Origin: an uncultured Collinsella sp.
Lineage (GTDB): Bacteria; Actinomycetota; Coriobacteriia; Coriobacteriales; Coriobacteriaceae
Length of the DNA stretch: 53,772 bases
Direction of reading: 5' to 3'
Assembly: GCA_902479135.1 (NCBI GenBank)
Contig: CABSNU010000015.1
Location: forward strand, 1 to 53,772
This document shows, one piece after another, positions 42,601 to 50,641 of this stretch; within the stretch, counting starts at the first letter, position 1; each line of letters starts with the position of its first letter. Under the pieces are notes generated by a model. It searched no databases. It saw only the letters and a list, made by a program, of their open reading frames with translations, and was not told the origin of the DNA. Position numbers and translations under genes: made by a program.

Positions 42601-43723
42601 TCTTTTTGCCGTAGGGTGCCGAGACCACGATGGCGAGGTCATCGCAAAAATCGCGGTCGAGGTCTCCGGCAGCCAGCGAAACGACAGGAGCTGACTGCAG
42701 CTGCGTCCAAGAGTCGTTCCCGCCCTCGTTGTGCGTGGTGTAGTCCGCGGCGTTACCGGCGTCGATTTTGACGACACTCTGCCTCCAGTTGCCGTCCTCC
42801 AGGTCGTACATATCGACTACAGCCTTACGCACGCCGTTCTCGTCGACATAGCAGCCCGCATAGACAAAAAGCTCGTCGACGCCGTCGCCATCGACATCGC
42901 CCGCCTCGACATCAAAGACGGCGTCGTGCTCTTGCAGGTAGCCTGCGTTCAGAAACTTAAAACGGCCTCCGTCCATCATATTGGTGTTGACCGTCACCGG
43001 CAGGTGTGTGTCGAGAGTGCGCGTACGCCCGTTGCTAAACGAGTAGAGGACCAGCTCAACCTTTCCGGCGTATGACTTGCCGTCAATCGTCGTGGAGGAA
43101 CTGTCGCCGTAGGCACGGAGCTCGGCAACGCGGCTCTTTTTGCCCGTGCTGGCGTCGCTGCAGAACTCAACACTCGTGGCGTGAATGCCCGAGAAACCGT
43201 TGTTGTCGTTGGCGAGTACTGTTGAGGACTCATTGTTGCTTAGGTACGACCAGGTGCCGCCACCGTAGTCGCTATGCTTGTAGAGATCGCTGTTCGTATC
43301 GAAGTTGTTGACGTTTTGCCAGAACTTTGCGGCGCCCCACACACTTCCATAGCCATCGGTGAGTTTGCTGCTGCCGCCAATATCGCCGCGCTCGACGTTC
43401 TCGAGCTTGTCGCGCAGAGTGTAGCGATTGCCATGGCTACCGTTAGCTGCCATATAGACCTCGCTGCGCGTGGCAAACGTCGTGGGGGTATCGGTGGAAT
43501 AGGGACCAACGGTATCGGCCGGAATGTCCTCGCTCGTGCCCAGGCCCAGGTCGCTATAGTCCTGCTCGGTCATATCGGTGATCTCAGGCGTGTCTGCCGC
43601 CTGGGCGACGTTGGGAGCCGCCGTGAAACAGGCGACGCTCGTGGCGATCAGCGCAGCAAGCGCCGCCGTCCCAACAAGCGGGATTTTCGACAACCGGCGA
43701 ATGTGGGGGTGTGGAACGTGCAT
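39635..43723 (-). CDS. Large LANTG-anchored surface protein with propeller-like repeats, Fn3 and Ig-like domains
   Basis: This 1362-aa protein has a signal peptide (RRLSKIPLVGTAALAALI, cleavage near AQAAD). A long exported region holds FG-GAP/VCBS-like units, such as AGDVDGDGVDELFVYAG near 278 and AAGDLDRDFCDDLAIVV. A fibronectin-III domain lies at about 1025-1115 (VTGFTANAVDSTSVTFSWDD), and an Ig-like domain at about 1145-1240 (YYCHVGYND) is followed by a Pro/Lys linker. It ends with LANTG at 1326-1330, a membrane helix and KRRK. LAxTG signals are typical for class E sortases. ATG 43723 follows GCGAGG; an ATG 36 nt upstream has none. Adhesion or glycan binding is a reasonable guess. Confidence 0.88.
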   Translation of the reverse strand: MHVPHPHIRRLSKIPLVGTAALAALIATSVACFTAAPNVAQAADTPEITDMTEQDYSDLGLGTSEDIPADTVGPYSTDTPTTFATRSEVYMAANGSHGNRYTLRDKLENVERGDIGGSSKLTDGYGSVWGAAKFWQNVNNFDTNSDLYKHSDYGGGTWSYLSNNESSTVLANDNNGFSGIHATSVEFCSDASTGKKSRVAELRAYGDSSSTTIDGKSYAGKVELVLYSFSNGRTRTLDTHLPVTVNTNMMDGGRFKFLNAGYLQEHDAVFDVEAGDVDGDGVDELFVYAGCYVDENGVRKAVVDMYDLEDGNWRQSVVKIDAGNAADYTTHNEGGNDSWTQLQSAPVVSLAAGDLDRDFCDDLAIVVSAPYGKKNIAKSTHCELFSWDASKGALVHVDALGDAGAISLSSNGKTMVAANATFGTFAAYDEEGKKTGETVTGLILAGYDWQRSAFDYDAYDGSKGLYGALYRYAYFDSESGEFKLSDCKEYRDGLLASYGLMHVPSSAWKDSAQDKRYPCTLAPIALATANLDGLSEQPAVDEVLVGGDVFRDFACNTAQSGAQGLGSMVGTMSMSGQQYNSSNKHDHKGIEQVWISDVKAGSVSGSDRYNESFIAVVGKHRDEDLRKNDDYYWMTASHFSLDENGKVRRGEEQVISESNRRGTTYGTFISLALPDVDNDSVKITYKDRYKVYANPRVLAVLQDAPYVEDLEQAYGYLVLGGTSYGEEKGTGTSQGYTIGAELGVAVEVQTGPPLVAMNASVDFAAEGCYDYRSERTVSASVSYDSHAGEGDKAVLYTIPMVYYEYEIENEETGGKGVMAAPVSLGAQTSVVNVEAYDRIAKQHNMTPLSYFLTNRSGEPGTYQTTLNGETPVGDSFGLGKPGVTRAYTHDGFNGAAAQSGASIEQTIEVEEGKEQELELGLTLNGSVVMGAKLAKHELFGGLCFGANAGFTTGNSSSESTEYGGTVDNLPEAAQGKYGFVWRLGVNAVDADKFEADSGDKLGTKDTDQFWIVGYDVKDVEMPDAPAVTGFTANAVDSTSVTFSWDDVLANKSGFSYGVGMLQSNAADAVVNSWKIADNTQTSLKWDGLQPNTEYRFAIAAVKNGSTTETGIRSAIITVKTMPDGMTMTVSGPAADAAEGSDLGYDSSVERTAGSHLTLSAIGHVKQLGADDSETGLAPTYMWYRKGRGETEFKLVGADGNLAAGTASKLEIDLTADDDGAQYYCHVGYNDVGLDTGTTLVNIEAEETAPTTVNATPIRTRRLFSQASAGAKKFLDHTLVNTAGPTDSEGSKDPETPETPTNPDKPKSDNGAKTDTKVKTTTTAKNLANTGDQTFALVATAAAAGATLVVIALIMLIKRRKTH

Positions 43724-43846
43724 GGGGGACCTCGCTTTACTCGAGTGGAGTCTGCTCATTTTTGCAAATGATACGTCCGACGCCCGATATCACGTGTCTC
43801 ATTTTCGCCAACGGCGTGTCTCATTTTTGAGAATCCGAGATGCCGC
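43724..43846. other. Upstream region of the large surface-protein gene
   Basis: No gene is visible. GTGTCTCATTTT occurs twice (near 43795 and 43817), with a related CTCATTTTTG near 43755. These direct repeats could be regulatory sites of the surface-protein gene. Confidence 0.4.
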
Positions 43847-44293
43847 GGAAATCTTATCCCAGCTCAAAGGCCATTTCTGGGATGTATTTTCCGTCGAGTG
43901 CCTCATCGGGAAACTGCATCCCATTTCAAGCGTCGATTCTGGGACGCACTTTCTCCTTAGACCCTCAACCGGAAACCGCATCCCACTTTGAGCGCAAATT
44001 CCGGGACGCATTTTCCGCTTGAGCCTCATTGGGAAACGGCGTCCCACTTTGAGGGCTGATTGTGGGATGCATTTTCCGGTTTTGCTCTCATTGGGAAAAT
44101 GCATCCCGTTTCTTGACCGAATAATGGGACGCAATTTCCCGTTGGAGCGCCTTTGGGAAAGTGTGTCCCACTTCGACCGCCCAGAGTGGGATGCACTTTC
44201 CGCAAAGCACCTCAACGGGAAACTACGTCCCATTCCAAAGGCAAATTCCGGGACGCATTTTTCGAAAGCCTGCCCATCCGGAAAGCCCGTCCC
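43847..44293. repeat. Tandem array of 61-62-nt hairpin repeats, right
   Basis: GGGAYGCANTTTCC-type half-sites start at 43879, 43941, 44003, 44064, 44126, 44188 and 44250. Opposed GGGAAA-N-GTCCC half-sites start at 43908, 43970, 44031, 44093, 44155, 44217 and 44279. This makes seven full units with the same 61-62-nt period, orientation and inter-site sequence as the left array at 39317-39546. A degenerate half-site precedes at 43847. Confidence 0.92.
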
Positions 44294-44352
44294 ACTTTGG
44301 ACGCATCCGGGCACGGAACCATCGACCTATCAGGCCTCCCATCAATAAAGAG

Positions 44353-44483
44353 GCGTCCTCCCGGACGGCGGGGCACGAAGTTCATCGCGAGTTCCGCACG
44401 CAAAGAAGGCCACTTAATGTGGCCTTCGTCTTGCACAGGACTGTAGAGCAGGGGACTTCGTGCCCCGACGCCCGGGAGGACGT
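44353..44483. repeat. Nested cruciform element with 68-nt element, right copy
   Basis: Outer arms at about 44354-44382 and 44454-44482 (CGTCCTCCCGG... GGGGCACGAAGT) pair with two or three mismatches. Inside lies the inverted copy (44390-44458) of the element at 39254-39320, with the hairpin GAAGGCCAC (44405-44413) / GTGGCCTTC (44419-44427). On the minus strand this is followed by TTCTTT, so it probably terminates the flavodoxin gene. Confidence 0.8.
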
Positions 44484-44524
44484 TTCATTTAGAAAGATGG
44501 ACCGACCGCCGTCAGCGATGGGAG

Positions 44525-45076
44525 CTACTCCCCCAGCACGGCCTTTTTGGCGGCTGCAGCCATGTTGTCCAGATCTTCCTTGGTGGGGTGATCCTTTGCG
44601 GCGACCCAGTTATCGAGCAGCATCTTAAAGCGGACATTGTCGGGATCTTGCTCGAGCATGGCCTCGTAGCGCTGCTTGACCGCGGGGCCCATCTTGCCCT
44701 GGCACATTGCCCAGCCCGCAAGCTCGGCATCCCCAGCCAAATTGGAAGTTACGCGGTCGATAATCTGCTGATAGTAGCTCTGGTCGGCGCCAAAACCGCA
44801 GGTGCCAAACAGGAAGACGCGCTTACCGTGCAAGGCGGAGAGCAACGCCGCGACCGAAGGCGTGCACGCGCCCTTGTCGCACCAAAAACCGACGAGCACC
44901 GTATCGGCCGCGCAGGCACCCTGCGCCTCGAGCGCAACTTGATCCGCATCCGCATCGTCGCTCAACGCCGCGGCGTGGATAAACTCAACGCCCGCAGCCT
45001 GCAGAGCGCGCTTAATCGCGCCCGAAACCATCCTGGTATTACCGCTCTTGCTGTTAACCACCAAAGAGCATGTCAT
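44525..45076 (-). CDS. Flavodoxin-family protein
   Basis: This 183-aa protein has the FMN phosphate-binding loop VVNSKSGNTRM at its N-terminus, FWCDKGACTPS, VFLFGTCGFGAD and WAMCQGKMGP. These fit the flavodoxin branch that includes BilS-like proteins (DKG and CQGK motifs). A C-terminal segment with YEAMLEQDPDNVRFKML is extra. It probably carries electrons with bound FMN. The start is uncertain: ATG 45076 is chosen, while GTG at 45082 or 45112 is possible. No bilR-like partner is in the window, so bilirubin reduction should not be assumed. Confidence 0.8.
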   Translation of the reverse strand: MTCSLVVNSKSGNTRMVSGAIKRALQAAGVEFIHAAALSDDADADQVALEAQGACAADTVLVGFWCDKGACTPSVAALLSALHGKRVFLFGTCGFGADQSYYQQIIDRVTSNLAGDAELAGWAMCQGKMGPAVKQRYEAMLEQDPDNVRFKMLLDNWVAAKDHPTKEDLDNMAAAAKKAVLGE

Positions 45077-45240
45077 AGTCACGTTGCTCGTTTCCCCCAA
45101 AACTAAAGCCACTAATGCAATTTATTAGAAGCATATCTTAGTACTAAAACCACAGATGTAAACCAACTTCTGCCGATTAGCGACGCAGACGACACCTTGG
45201 ACGGATTTTGGACCGCGTGTACTTGGATTAATGCCGCCGC

Positions 45241-45377
45241 AAAGTGCTTCACAGATGGCCAAAAGGTGGTTTCCGAAACTTCGCCAAATTGCATCACGCG
45301 ATATCATCAATTTGTTTCACAAGACATCGTCAAATTGTGTCACAGATTGTCGTTAAAATGTTTCACGCGCTGGTAGA
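45241..45377. repeat. Iteron-like array of about six 23-nt direct repeats
   Basis: Four clear 23-nt repeats abut at 45286, 45309, 45332 and 45355, with consensus near AAATTGTTTCAC-N-TCGTC. Two degenerate units precede at about 45241 and 45263. The array ends 42 nt before the ATPase start, next to an A/T-rich TACTATATAACA stretch that may be the promoter. Tight head-to-tail spacing of two helical turns suggests cooperative binding of a protein. The stretch between the flavodoxin and ATPase genes contains no other gene. Confidence 0.8.
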
Positions 45378-45419
45378 ATACTATATAACATGACGGCTCT
45401 ATGATTGGCGAGGAATTCT

Positions 45420-46685
45420 ATGAATGGATATATGGATAGATGTATCGATCGTTCAATCGAACGCGATCTTGGCATTTTTGGTGCCGTACTCATTCAGGGA
45501 CCGAAGTGGTGCGGAAAAACGACTACGGCCCAGCGATTCGCCGAATCATCGCTGTCCCTCTCCGACCCAGCCGGAGACTTTGCCGCGTTGCAGCTTGCCA
45601 AGATCGACCCGGCTCAAGCGATAGTCGGCGCAACACCGAGGCTCATCGATGAGTGGCAGGAAGAGCCGAAACTGTGGGACGCAATACGTTTTGAATGCGA
45701 TCGTAGGGCTGGTGAGCCAGGGCAGTTTTTGCTTACGGGGTCAGCAACGCCAAATGATGCCGACCAACCGATGCACAGCGGCATCGGGCGCATATCACGC
45801 TTGCGCATGGAAACAATGACTCTGGCCGAACTCGGAGTTTCCACAAGGGCGGTCTCGCTCGAATCACTGCTTAACGGATGCGCCATCAAAGCGGCACTTG
45901 GATCCATCAACGGCATCGCCGGCATCGCCGATTTGCTATGTCGTGGCGGTTGGCCTCAGGCGGTTGGCAAGCCGACTGCCGATGCAATGCGAATATCCGC
46001 TGCCTACATCGATGGCGTCTGCGAATCGGACGTTTCGAAGGTTGACGGCGTGAAGCGTGACCCGGAGAAAGTCAGGGCTCTTCTGTCTTCGCTTGCGCGC
46101 AACGAATCCACTCTTGCCGGCGAAAAGTCTCTTGAGAAAGACCTCGGCGGTGATGTATCGAGAAGTACGCTGAGGCGCTATACAGATGCTTTGCGTAGGA
46201 TACACATCGTCGACGATATCCCGGCTTGGCATCCGGCGCTCAGGTCGCCGGTAAAGCTGCGGCAAAGTGCGAAAAGGCACCTCGCCGACCCTTCGCTTGC
46301 CGTCGCGCTGCTCGGAGCAAATCCGGAGTCATTGGCATCCGACCCGAAGACGCTGGGGCTGCTCTTCGAATCCCTCGTCCTGCACGACCTTAAGGTCTAT
46401 GCCGCCGCAAATGACTCATCGGTGTCCCACTACCACGACGCCGACGATCTCGAGGTCGACGCCGTCATACACAGGCGCGATGGAACTTGGATTGCCGTGG
46501 AAGTAAAACTCGGAAGCCCGCAGATCCCCGAGGCATCTGCAAACCTGCTTCGACTCGAGCGCAAGCTGGTCGAACGCGGCGAGAGGCCTCCCGCGGCCAA
46601 ACTCATCGTCATCGGGTTCGGCATGCCGGTCCACACAACGCCCGAGGGCATCATCGTTGCCCCCGTTGACACGCTCGCGCCCTAG
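45420..46685 (+). CDS. AAA-family ATPase with DUF4143 domain
   Basis: This 421-aa protein has Walker A GPKWCGKTTTA near residues 27-36, a Walker B-like RLIDEWQEEP, a sensor QFLLTGSA, a winged-helix-like middle (STLRRYTDALRRI) and a C-terminal DUF4143 part. That part carries a PD-(D/E)xK-like signature, LEVDAVI with AVEVKLGS. The family is widespread in gut bacteria and its function is not established. ATG 45420 follows GAGGA; a TTG at 45405 is an alternative. Lower GC and rarer codons than its neighbours at the 5' end, together with the 23-nt iterons, suggest an accessory gene. Confidence 0.87.
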   Translation: MNGYMDRCIDRSIERDLGIFGAVLIQGPKWCGKTTTAQRFAESSLSLSDPAGDFAALQLAKIDPAQAIVGATPRLIDEWQEEPKLWDAIRFECDRRAGEPGQFLLTGSATPNDADQPMHSGIGRISRLRMETMTLAELGVSTRAVSLESLLNGCAIKAALGSINGIAGIADLLCRGGWPQAVGKPTADAMRISAAYIDGVCESDVSKVDGVKRDPEKVRALLSSLARNESTLAGEKSLEKDLGGDVSRSTLRRYTDALRRIHIVDDIPAWHPALRSPVKLRQSAKRHLADPSLAVALLGANPESLASDPKTLGLLFESLVLHDLKVYAAANDSSVSHYHDADDLEVDAVIHRRDGTWIAVEVKLGSPQIPEASANLLRLERKLVERGERPPAAKLIVIGFGMPVHTTPEGIIVAPVDTLAP

Positions 46686-46712
46686 CGCTGCGTTATACGT
46701 CCCGCGTCTTGC

Positions 46713-48572
46713 TTACTGGGCGAATTGGCTGCGGTAGAGCTCGGCGTAGAAGCCGCCTGCCGCGAGCAGTTCGTCGTGCGTGCCGTGCTCGATAATCTCG
46801 CCGTCTCGCATGACCAGGATGCAGTCGGCGTTACGGATCGTCGACAGGCGGTGCGCAACGACAAAGCTCGTACGACCGGCCATGAGCTCGTCGAATGCCG
46901 CCTGCACCTGCAGCTCGGTGCGGGTATCGATGCTCGAGGTCGCCTCGTCCAGCAGCAGAATAGCCGGGTCGGTGAGCATGACGCGCGCGATGCACAGCAG
47001 CTGCTTTTGGCCTTGGCTAAACGTGCCGCCGTCCTCGCCAATCACCGTGTCGTAGCCCTGTGGCAGCTGCACGATAAACTTGTGCGCGTGCGCGCGCTTG
47101 GCCGCCTCGATAATCTGCTCGCGCGTGGCGTCGGGACAACCGTAGGCAATGTTCTGGGCCACCGTGCCCTCGAACAGCCAGGTGTCCTGCAGCACCATGC
47201 CAAAGGCGCGGCGCAGGCTTTCACGCGTGTAGTCGCGCGAGGAATGCCCGTCGACTACGATACGACCGGCATCGATATCGTAAAAGCGCAGCAGCAGATT
47301 GATGAGCGTCGTCTTGCCGCAACCCGTGGGACCGACCAGGGCAAACCGCATGCCGAGCTTGGCATCGATGCAGATGTCCTGCAGCAACTTACGGTCGGGC
47401 ACGTAGCTAAAGTCCACGTGCTCAAAGGCGACCTCGCCCTTCGGAGCGGTGAGCTCAATGGCATCCACAGCGTCGGGCTCCTGCTCGCGCGCATCGAGCA
47501 GCGCGAACATGCGCCGCGCCGAGGCATAGGCCGTCTGGATCTGCGTGATGACGTTGGTGACCTCGTTGAACGGCTTGGTGTACTGGTTGGCGTAAGACAG
47601 GAAAATCTGCACGCCGCCCACCGTGAGCGCCGCGGGCACACCCGTGATCACGCCCACGCAGCCGATCACGGCAACCACGGCGTAGATGATGTTGTTGATA
47701 AAGCGCGTGCCGGGGTTGGAGAGCGAACCCATAAACTGCGCGCGTTCACCTGCTGTATAGAGCTCGGCGTTAAGGGCATCGAAGCGCTGCTGAGCGTGCG
47801 GGCCGTAGGCGAAGGCGTCCACCAGCTTTTGCTCACCCACATACTCCTCGATATGACCGCCGAGCTGCCCTTGAATACGCTGCTGCGCCGTAAAGCTCTT
47901 GTTGGAGAGCTTGGCGATGGCGCCGGCCGCAAAGATGGAGAGCGGCGTGACGAGCACCACCACGAGCGTCATGGTCAGGTTAATGGAGAGCATAAACGCG
48001 AGCGTGCCCACGATGGTGATGACGCCGGTAAAGAGCTGGGTAAAGCCCTGCAGCAGACCGTCGCCGACCTGGTCGACGTCGTTGACCACGCGGCTCATAA
48101 GGTCGCCGTGGGCATGGCTGTCGACAAAGCTGAGCGGCATGCGGCTGAGCTTGTCGCTCGCCTCCACGCGCATGTCGCGCACCGTTTCGTAGGACAGGCG
48201 GTTGACGCAGTAGCCCTGCAGCCACTGGAAGGCCGCAGCACCCATCACGACAATCGCGAGTTTGGTAACGAGCGGCAGCAGCGCATCGAAGTCCACCTGC
48301 CCGGTGGCGACGATCAGGTCGATGCCCTCACCAATGAGGATGGGCGTGTAGAGCTGCAGAATCACCGAGATGGCGGCGCTCACAAACGACGCCGTAAACG
48401 AAATACGGTGCGGGCGAACATAGCCCAGCAGGCGGCGCGTCACCGCGCCCACGGGATAGCGCTCGGGATCACCGGGTTGGCGCGGGCCGTCACCCAGGTC
48501 GTTGAGGTTATCGTTGCCGGACACATTAGCGGTCATCGTGGCGACCGAACCGGAAGAAGTATACGGGTTCAT
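46713..48572 (-). CDS. ABC exporter subunit, ATPase-permease (catalytic)
   Basis: This 619-aa half-transporter has six membrane helices (about 50-330), Walker A GPTGCGKTT near 414, signature FSQGQ and Walker B LLLDEATSSID near 537 with the catalytic Glu. It starts directly after the stop of the next upstream gene, with AAGGAGG as ribosome site. It pairs with the 48573-50429 product as a heterodimeric exporter. It converges on the DUF4143 gene with only 27 nt between stops. Confidence 0.92.
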   Translation of the reverse strand: MNPYTSSGSVATMTANVSGNDNLNDLGDGPRQPGDPERYPVGAVTRRLLGYVRPHRISFTASFVSAAISVILQLYTPILIGEGIDLIVATGQVDFDALLPLVTKLAIVVMGAAAFQWLQGYCVNRLSYETVRDMRVEASDKLSRMPLSFVDSHAHGDLMSRVVNDVDQVGDGLLQGFTQLFTGVITIVGTLAFMLSINLTMTLVVVLVTPLSIFAAGAIAKLSNKSFTAQQRIQGQLGGHIEEYVGEQKLVDAFAYGPHAQQRFDALNAELYTAGERAQFMGSLSNPGTRFINNIIYAVVAVIGCVGVITGVPAALTVGGVQIFLSYANQYTKPFNEVTNVITQIQTAYASARRMFALLDAREQEPDAVDAIELTAPKGEVAFEHVDFSYVPDRKLLQDICIDAKLGMRFALVGPTGCGKTTLINLLLRFYDIDAGRIVVDGHSSRDYTRESLRRAFGMVLQDTWLFEGTVAQNIAYGCPDATREQIIEAAKRAHAHKFIVQLPQGYDTVIGEDGGTFSQGQKQLLCIARVMLTDPAILLLDEATSSIDTRTELQVQAAFDELMAGRTSFVVAHRLSTIRNADCILVMRDGEIIEHGTHDELLAAGGFYAELYRSQFAQ

Positions 48573-50429
48573 CTAGCAACCCTCCTTTGAGCAAGTAGGC
48601 GCAGGGGCAGTCGGGGCGGACGCGGGCACCGTGCTCCCCTGCTGGCCCTCGAGCTCCTCGCGGCGCAGCTGCGACTGGCAAATCTCGCGATAGAGCTGGC
48701 AGCTTGCATACAGCTCGTCATGCGTGCCCAGGCCCGCAACCGATCCGTGGTCGAGCACGCAGATCATGTCGGCATCGCGCACGGTCGAGACGCGCTGGCT
48801 CACGATGACCGTCGTGAGCGGCAGCCCGCCCTCGGCGGCACCGCGCACGCTGCGCTCGCGGATGGCATGGCGAAGCGCCGCGTCGGTCTTAAAGTCGAGT
48901 GCCGAGGCGGAGTCGTCCATGATCAATATCTGAGGCGAGCCCACCAGGGCGCGCGCGATGGTCAGGCGCTGGCGTTGGCCACCGCTGAAGTTCTTACCGC
49001 CCGCCTCGACCGGGGCATCGAGCCCCTGCGGCTTGTTGCGCACGAATTCGCTGGCCTGCGCCATATCGAGCGCCGCCCAGAGCTCATCGTCGGTCGCTGA
49101 CTCGTCACGCCAGGTCAGGTTGCTGCGGATGGTGCCGCTCACCAGCGACGCGCGCTGCGGGACGGTCGCGACCACATGGCGCAGCTGGTCGAGCGGCCAG
49201 GCGCGCACGTCGGCGCCCATCACGCTCACGCTGCCAGCGCTCGCATCGTACAGGCGCGGGATAAGCGAAACGAGCGTGGACTTGCCGCTGCCCGTGCCGC
49301 CGATAATGCCGAGCATCTTGCCCAGCGGCAGCTCCAGGGTCACATCGTCGACGGCGTTGGCGGCGCCCGCGCCAAACGAAAAACTCGCATGGTCAAAGCT
49401 CAGCGCGGAGACCAGAACAGCGCCACCCGCCAGGTCGCTCGGCTCGGGCAGTGTGACCGGCTGGTTGCCCTCATCGGTGATGCTCGGCACGCAATTGAGC
49501 ACCTCGTTGATACGCGACGCACTGGCGCTCGCCTTGGTAAAAACCACGACCAGGTTGGCGACGTACACGATGGAGGTCAGGGTCTGCGTCATGTAGTTCA
49601 CAAACGCCATGACCTGGCCCTGCGTGAGCTCGCCCACGTTGACCTGGATGCCGCCCACCCACAGGATGGCGCACACGCCCAGGTTCATCACAAGAAACGT
49701 GACGGGGTTGAGAATCGACGAGAGCTTGCCCACCGCGATGGCAGTATTGGCCTGGTCATCGGCGGCTTGGGCAAAGCGCTCGCGCTCATGGTCCTCGCGC
49801 ACAAAGGCGCGAACCACGCGGGCACCCGAAAGCCCCTCGCGGCAAATGAGCGCAATGCGGTCGAGTTTTGCCTGCAGCTGCTTGTAGTACGGAATGCAGC
49901 GCGCCATGACAAACCAAAACACCAGGCCGATGGCGGGCGTGCAGATCAAAAAGATGATGCCGAGCTTAAGGTCGACGGCAAGGGCCGCGCACATGGAGCC
50001 CACCGCCAGGAAGGGCCAGCGGATGAGCATGCGCACGCCGAGCGCCACAGCGAGCTGCACCTGGTTGACATCGTTGGTAATACGCGTGATAAGCGACGGC
50101 GTGCCAAAGCGGTCGAGCTCGGCATAGCTCAGCTTATTAATGTGCCCGTAGAGCGCACCGCGAATGTCGGTGCCCATACCCTGCGAGGTGAGCGCCGCCA
50201 TCTTTTGGCAGACGAGCGTAAACGAGATGCCGATCACAGCCATGGCGCCAAGTACCATGCCGTAGTGGATAACGGCATTCACGTCGTGCGAGCCAATGCC
50301 CTTATCGATCATCTGGGCAATCACCAGCGGCGTCAGCAGGTCAAAAATCACTTCGATCAGCTTGCACGCTGGGCCGATCACCATATACCGGCGAAACTTG
50401 CCACCAAAACGCCTGAGCAGCTCAATCAT
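48573..50429 (-). CDS. ABC exporter subunit, ATPase-permease (degenerate site)
   Basis: This 618-aa partner has a six-helix domain, Walker A GGTGSGKST near 380 and signature FSGGQ. Walker B reads IMDDSASALD near 506, with Asp where the catalytic Glu is expected. It shares this property with the first subunit of the 857-4583 pair, so the two systems have the same asymmetric design. ATG 50429 follows GATAGGGAG. A TTG-initiated frame to 50462 is possible but less likely. The C-terminal ~30 residues are Pro/Ala/Thr-rich. Confidence 0.92.
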   Translation of the reverse strand: MIELLRRFGGKFRRYMVIGPACKLIEVIFDLLTPLVIAQMIDKGIGSHDVNAVIHYGMVLGAMAVIGISFTLVCQKMAALTSQGMGTDIRGALYGHINKLSYAELDRFGTPSLITRITNDVNQVQLAVALGVRMLIRWPFLAVGSMCAALAVDLKLGIIFLICTPAIGLVFWFVMARCIPYYKQLQAKLDRIALICREGLSGARVVRAFVREDHERERFAQAADDQANTAIAVGKLSSILNPVTFLVMNLGVCAILWVGGIQVNVGELTQGQVMAFVNYMTQTLTSIVYVANLVVVFTKASASASRINEVLNCVPSITDEGNQPVTLPEPSDLAGGAVLVSALSFDHASFSFGAGAANAVDDVTLELPLGKMLGIIGGTGSGKSTLVSLIPRLYDASAGSVSVMGADVRAWPLDQLRHVVATVPQRASLVSGTIRSNLTWRDESATDDELWAALDMAQASEFVRNKPQGLDAPVEAGGKNFSGGQRQRLTIARALVGSPQILIMDDSASALDFKTDAALRHAIRERSVRGAAEGGLPLTTVIVSQRVSTVRDADMICVLDHGSVAGLGTHDELYASCQLYREICQSQLRREELEGQQGSTVPASAPTAPAPTCSKEGC

Positions 50430-50585
50430 GTATAAGCGCTCCCTATCATCATTCACACTCAATTCGAATCATGATAGTACTGTCGCCCAAAAGAAGCGTA
50501 AACAACTCGTCATTTCTAATGGGGTTCGGTTTCCAAAGAAGCGGAGAGGTACGCATGCCCGGTCAGCGGCGCGCCAATCGCTTGG

Positions 50586-50591
50586 TATACT
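50586..50591 (+). promoter_or_regulatory. -10 box of first coiled-coil surface protein
   Basis: TATACT lies 51 nt before the ATG. The same box at the same distance precedes the paralog (51952-51957), and the whole leader between box and start is nearly identical in both. No good -35 hexamer is seen. Confidence 0.55.
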
Positions 50592-50641
50592 TACAGTAGT
50601 GCTACCAGCTGAGTCGCCAACCCTTGAAATGAGGTGCCGAG

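Noticed and set aside
39317..44293. CRISPR array
   Set aside because: The units have a regular 61-62-nt period, but the stretches between half-sites are conserved rather than unique spacers, the repeats are diverged, and no cas gene is present.
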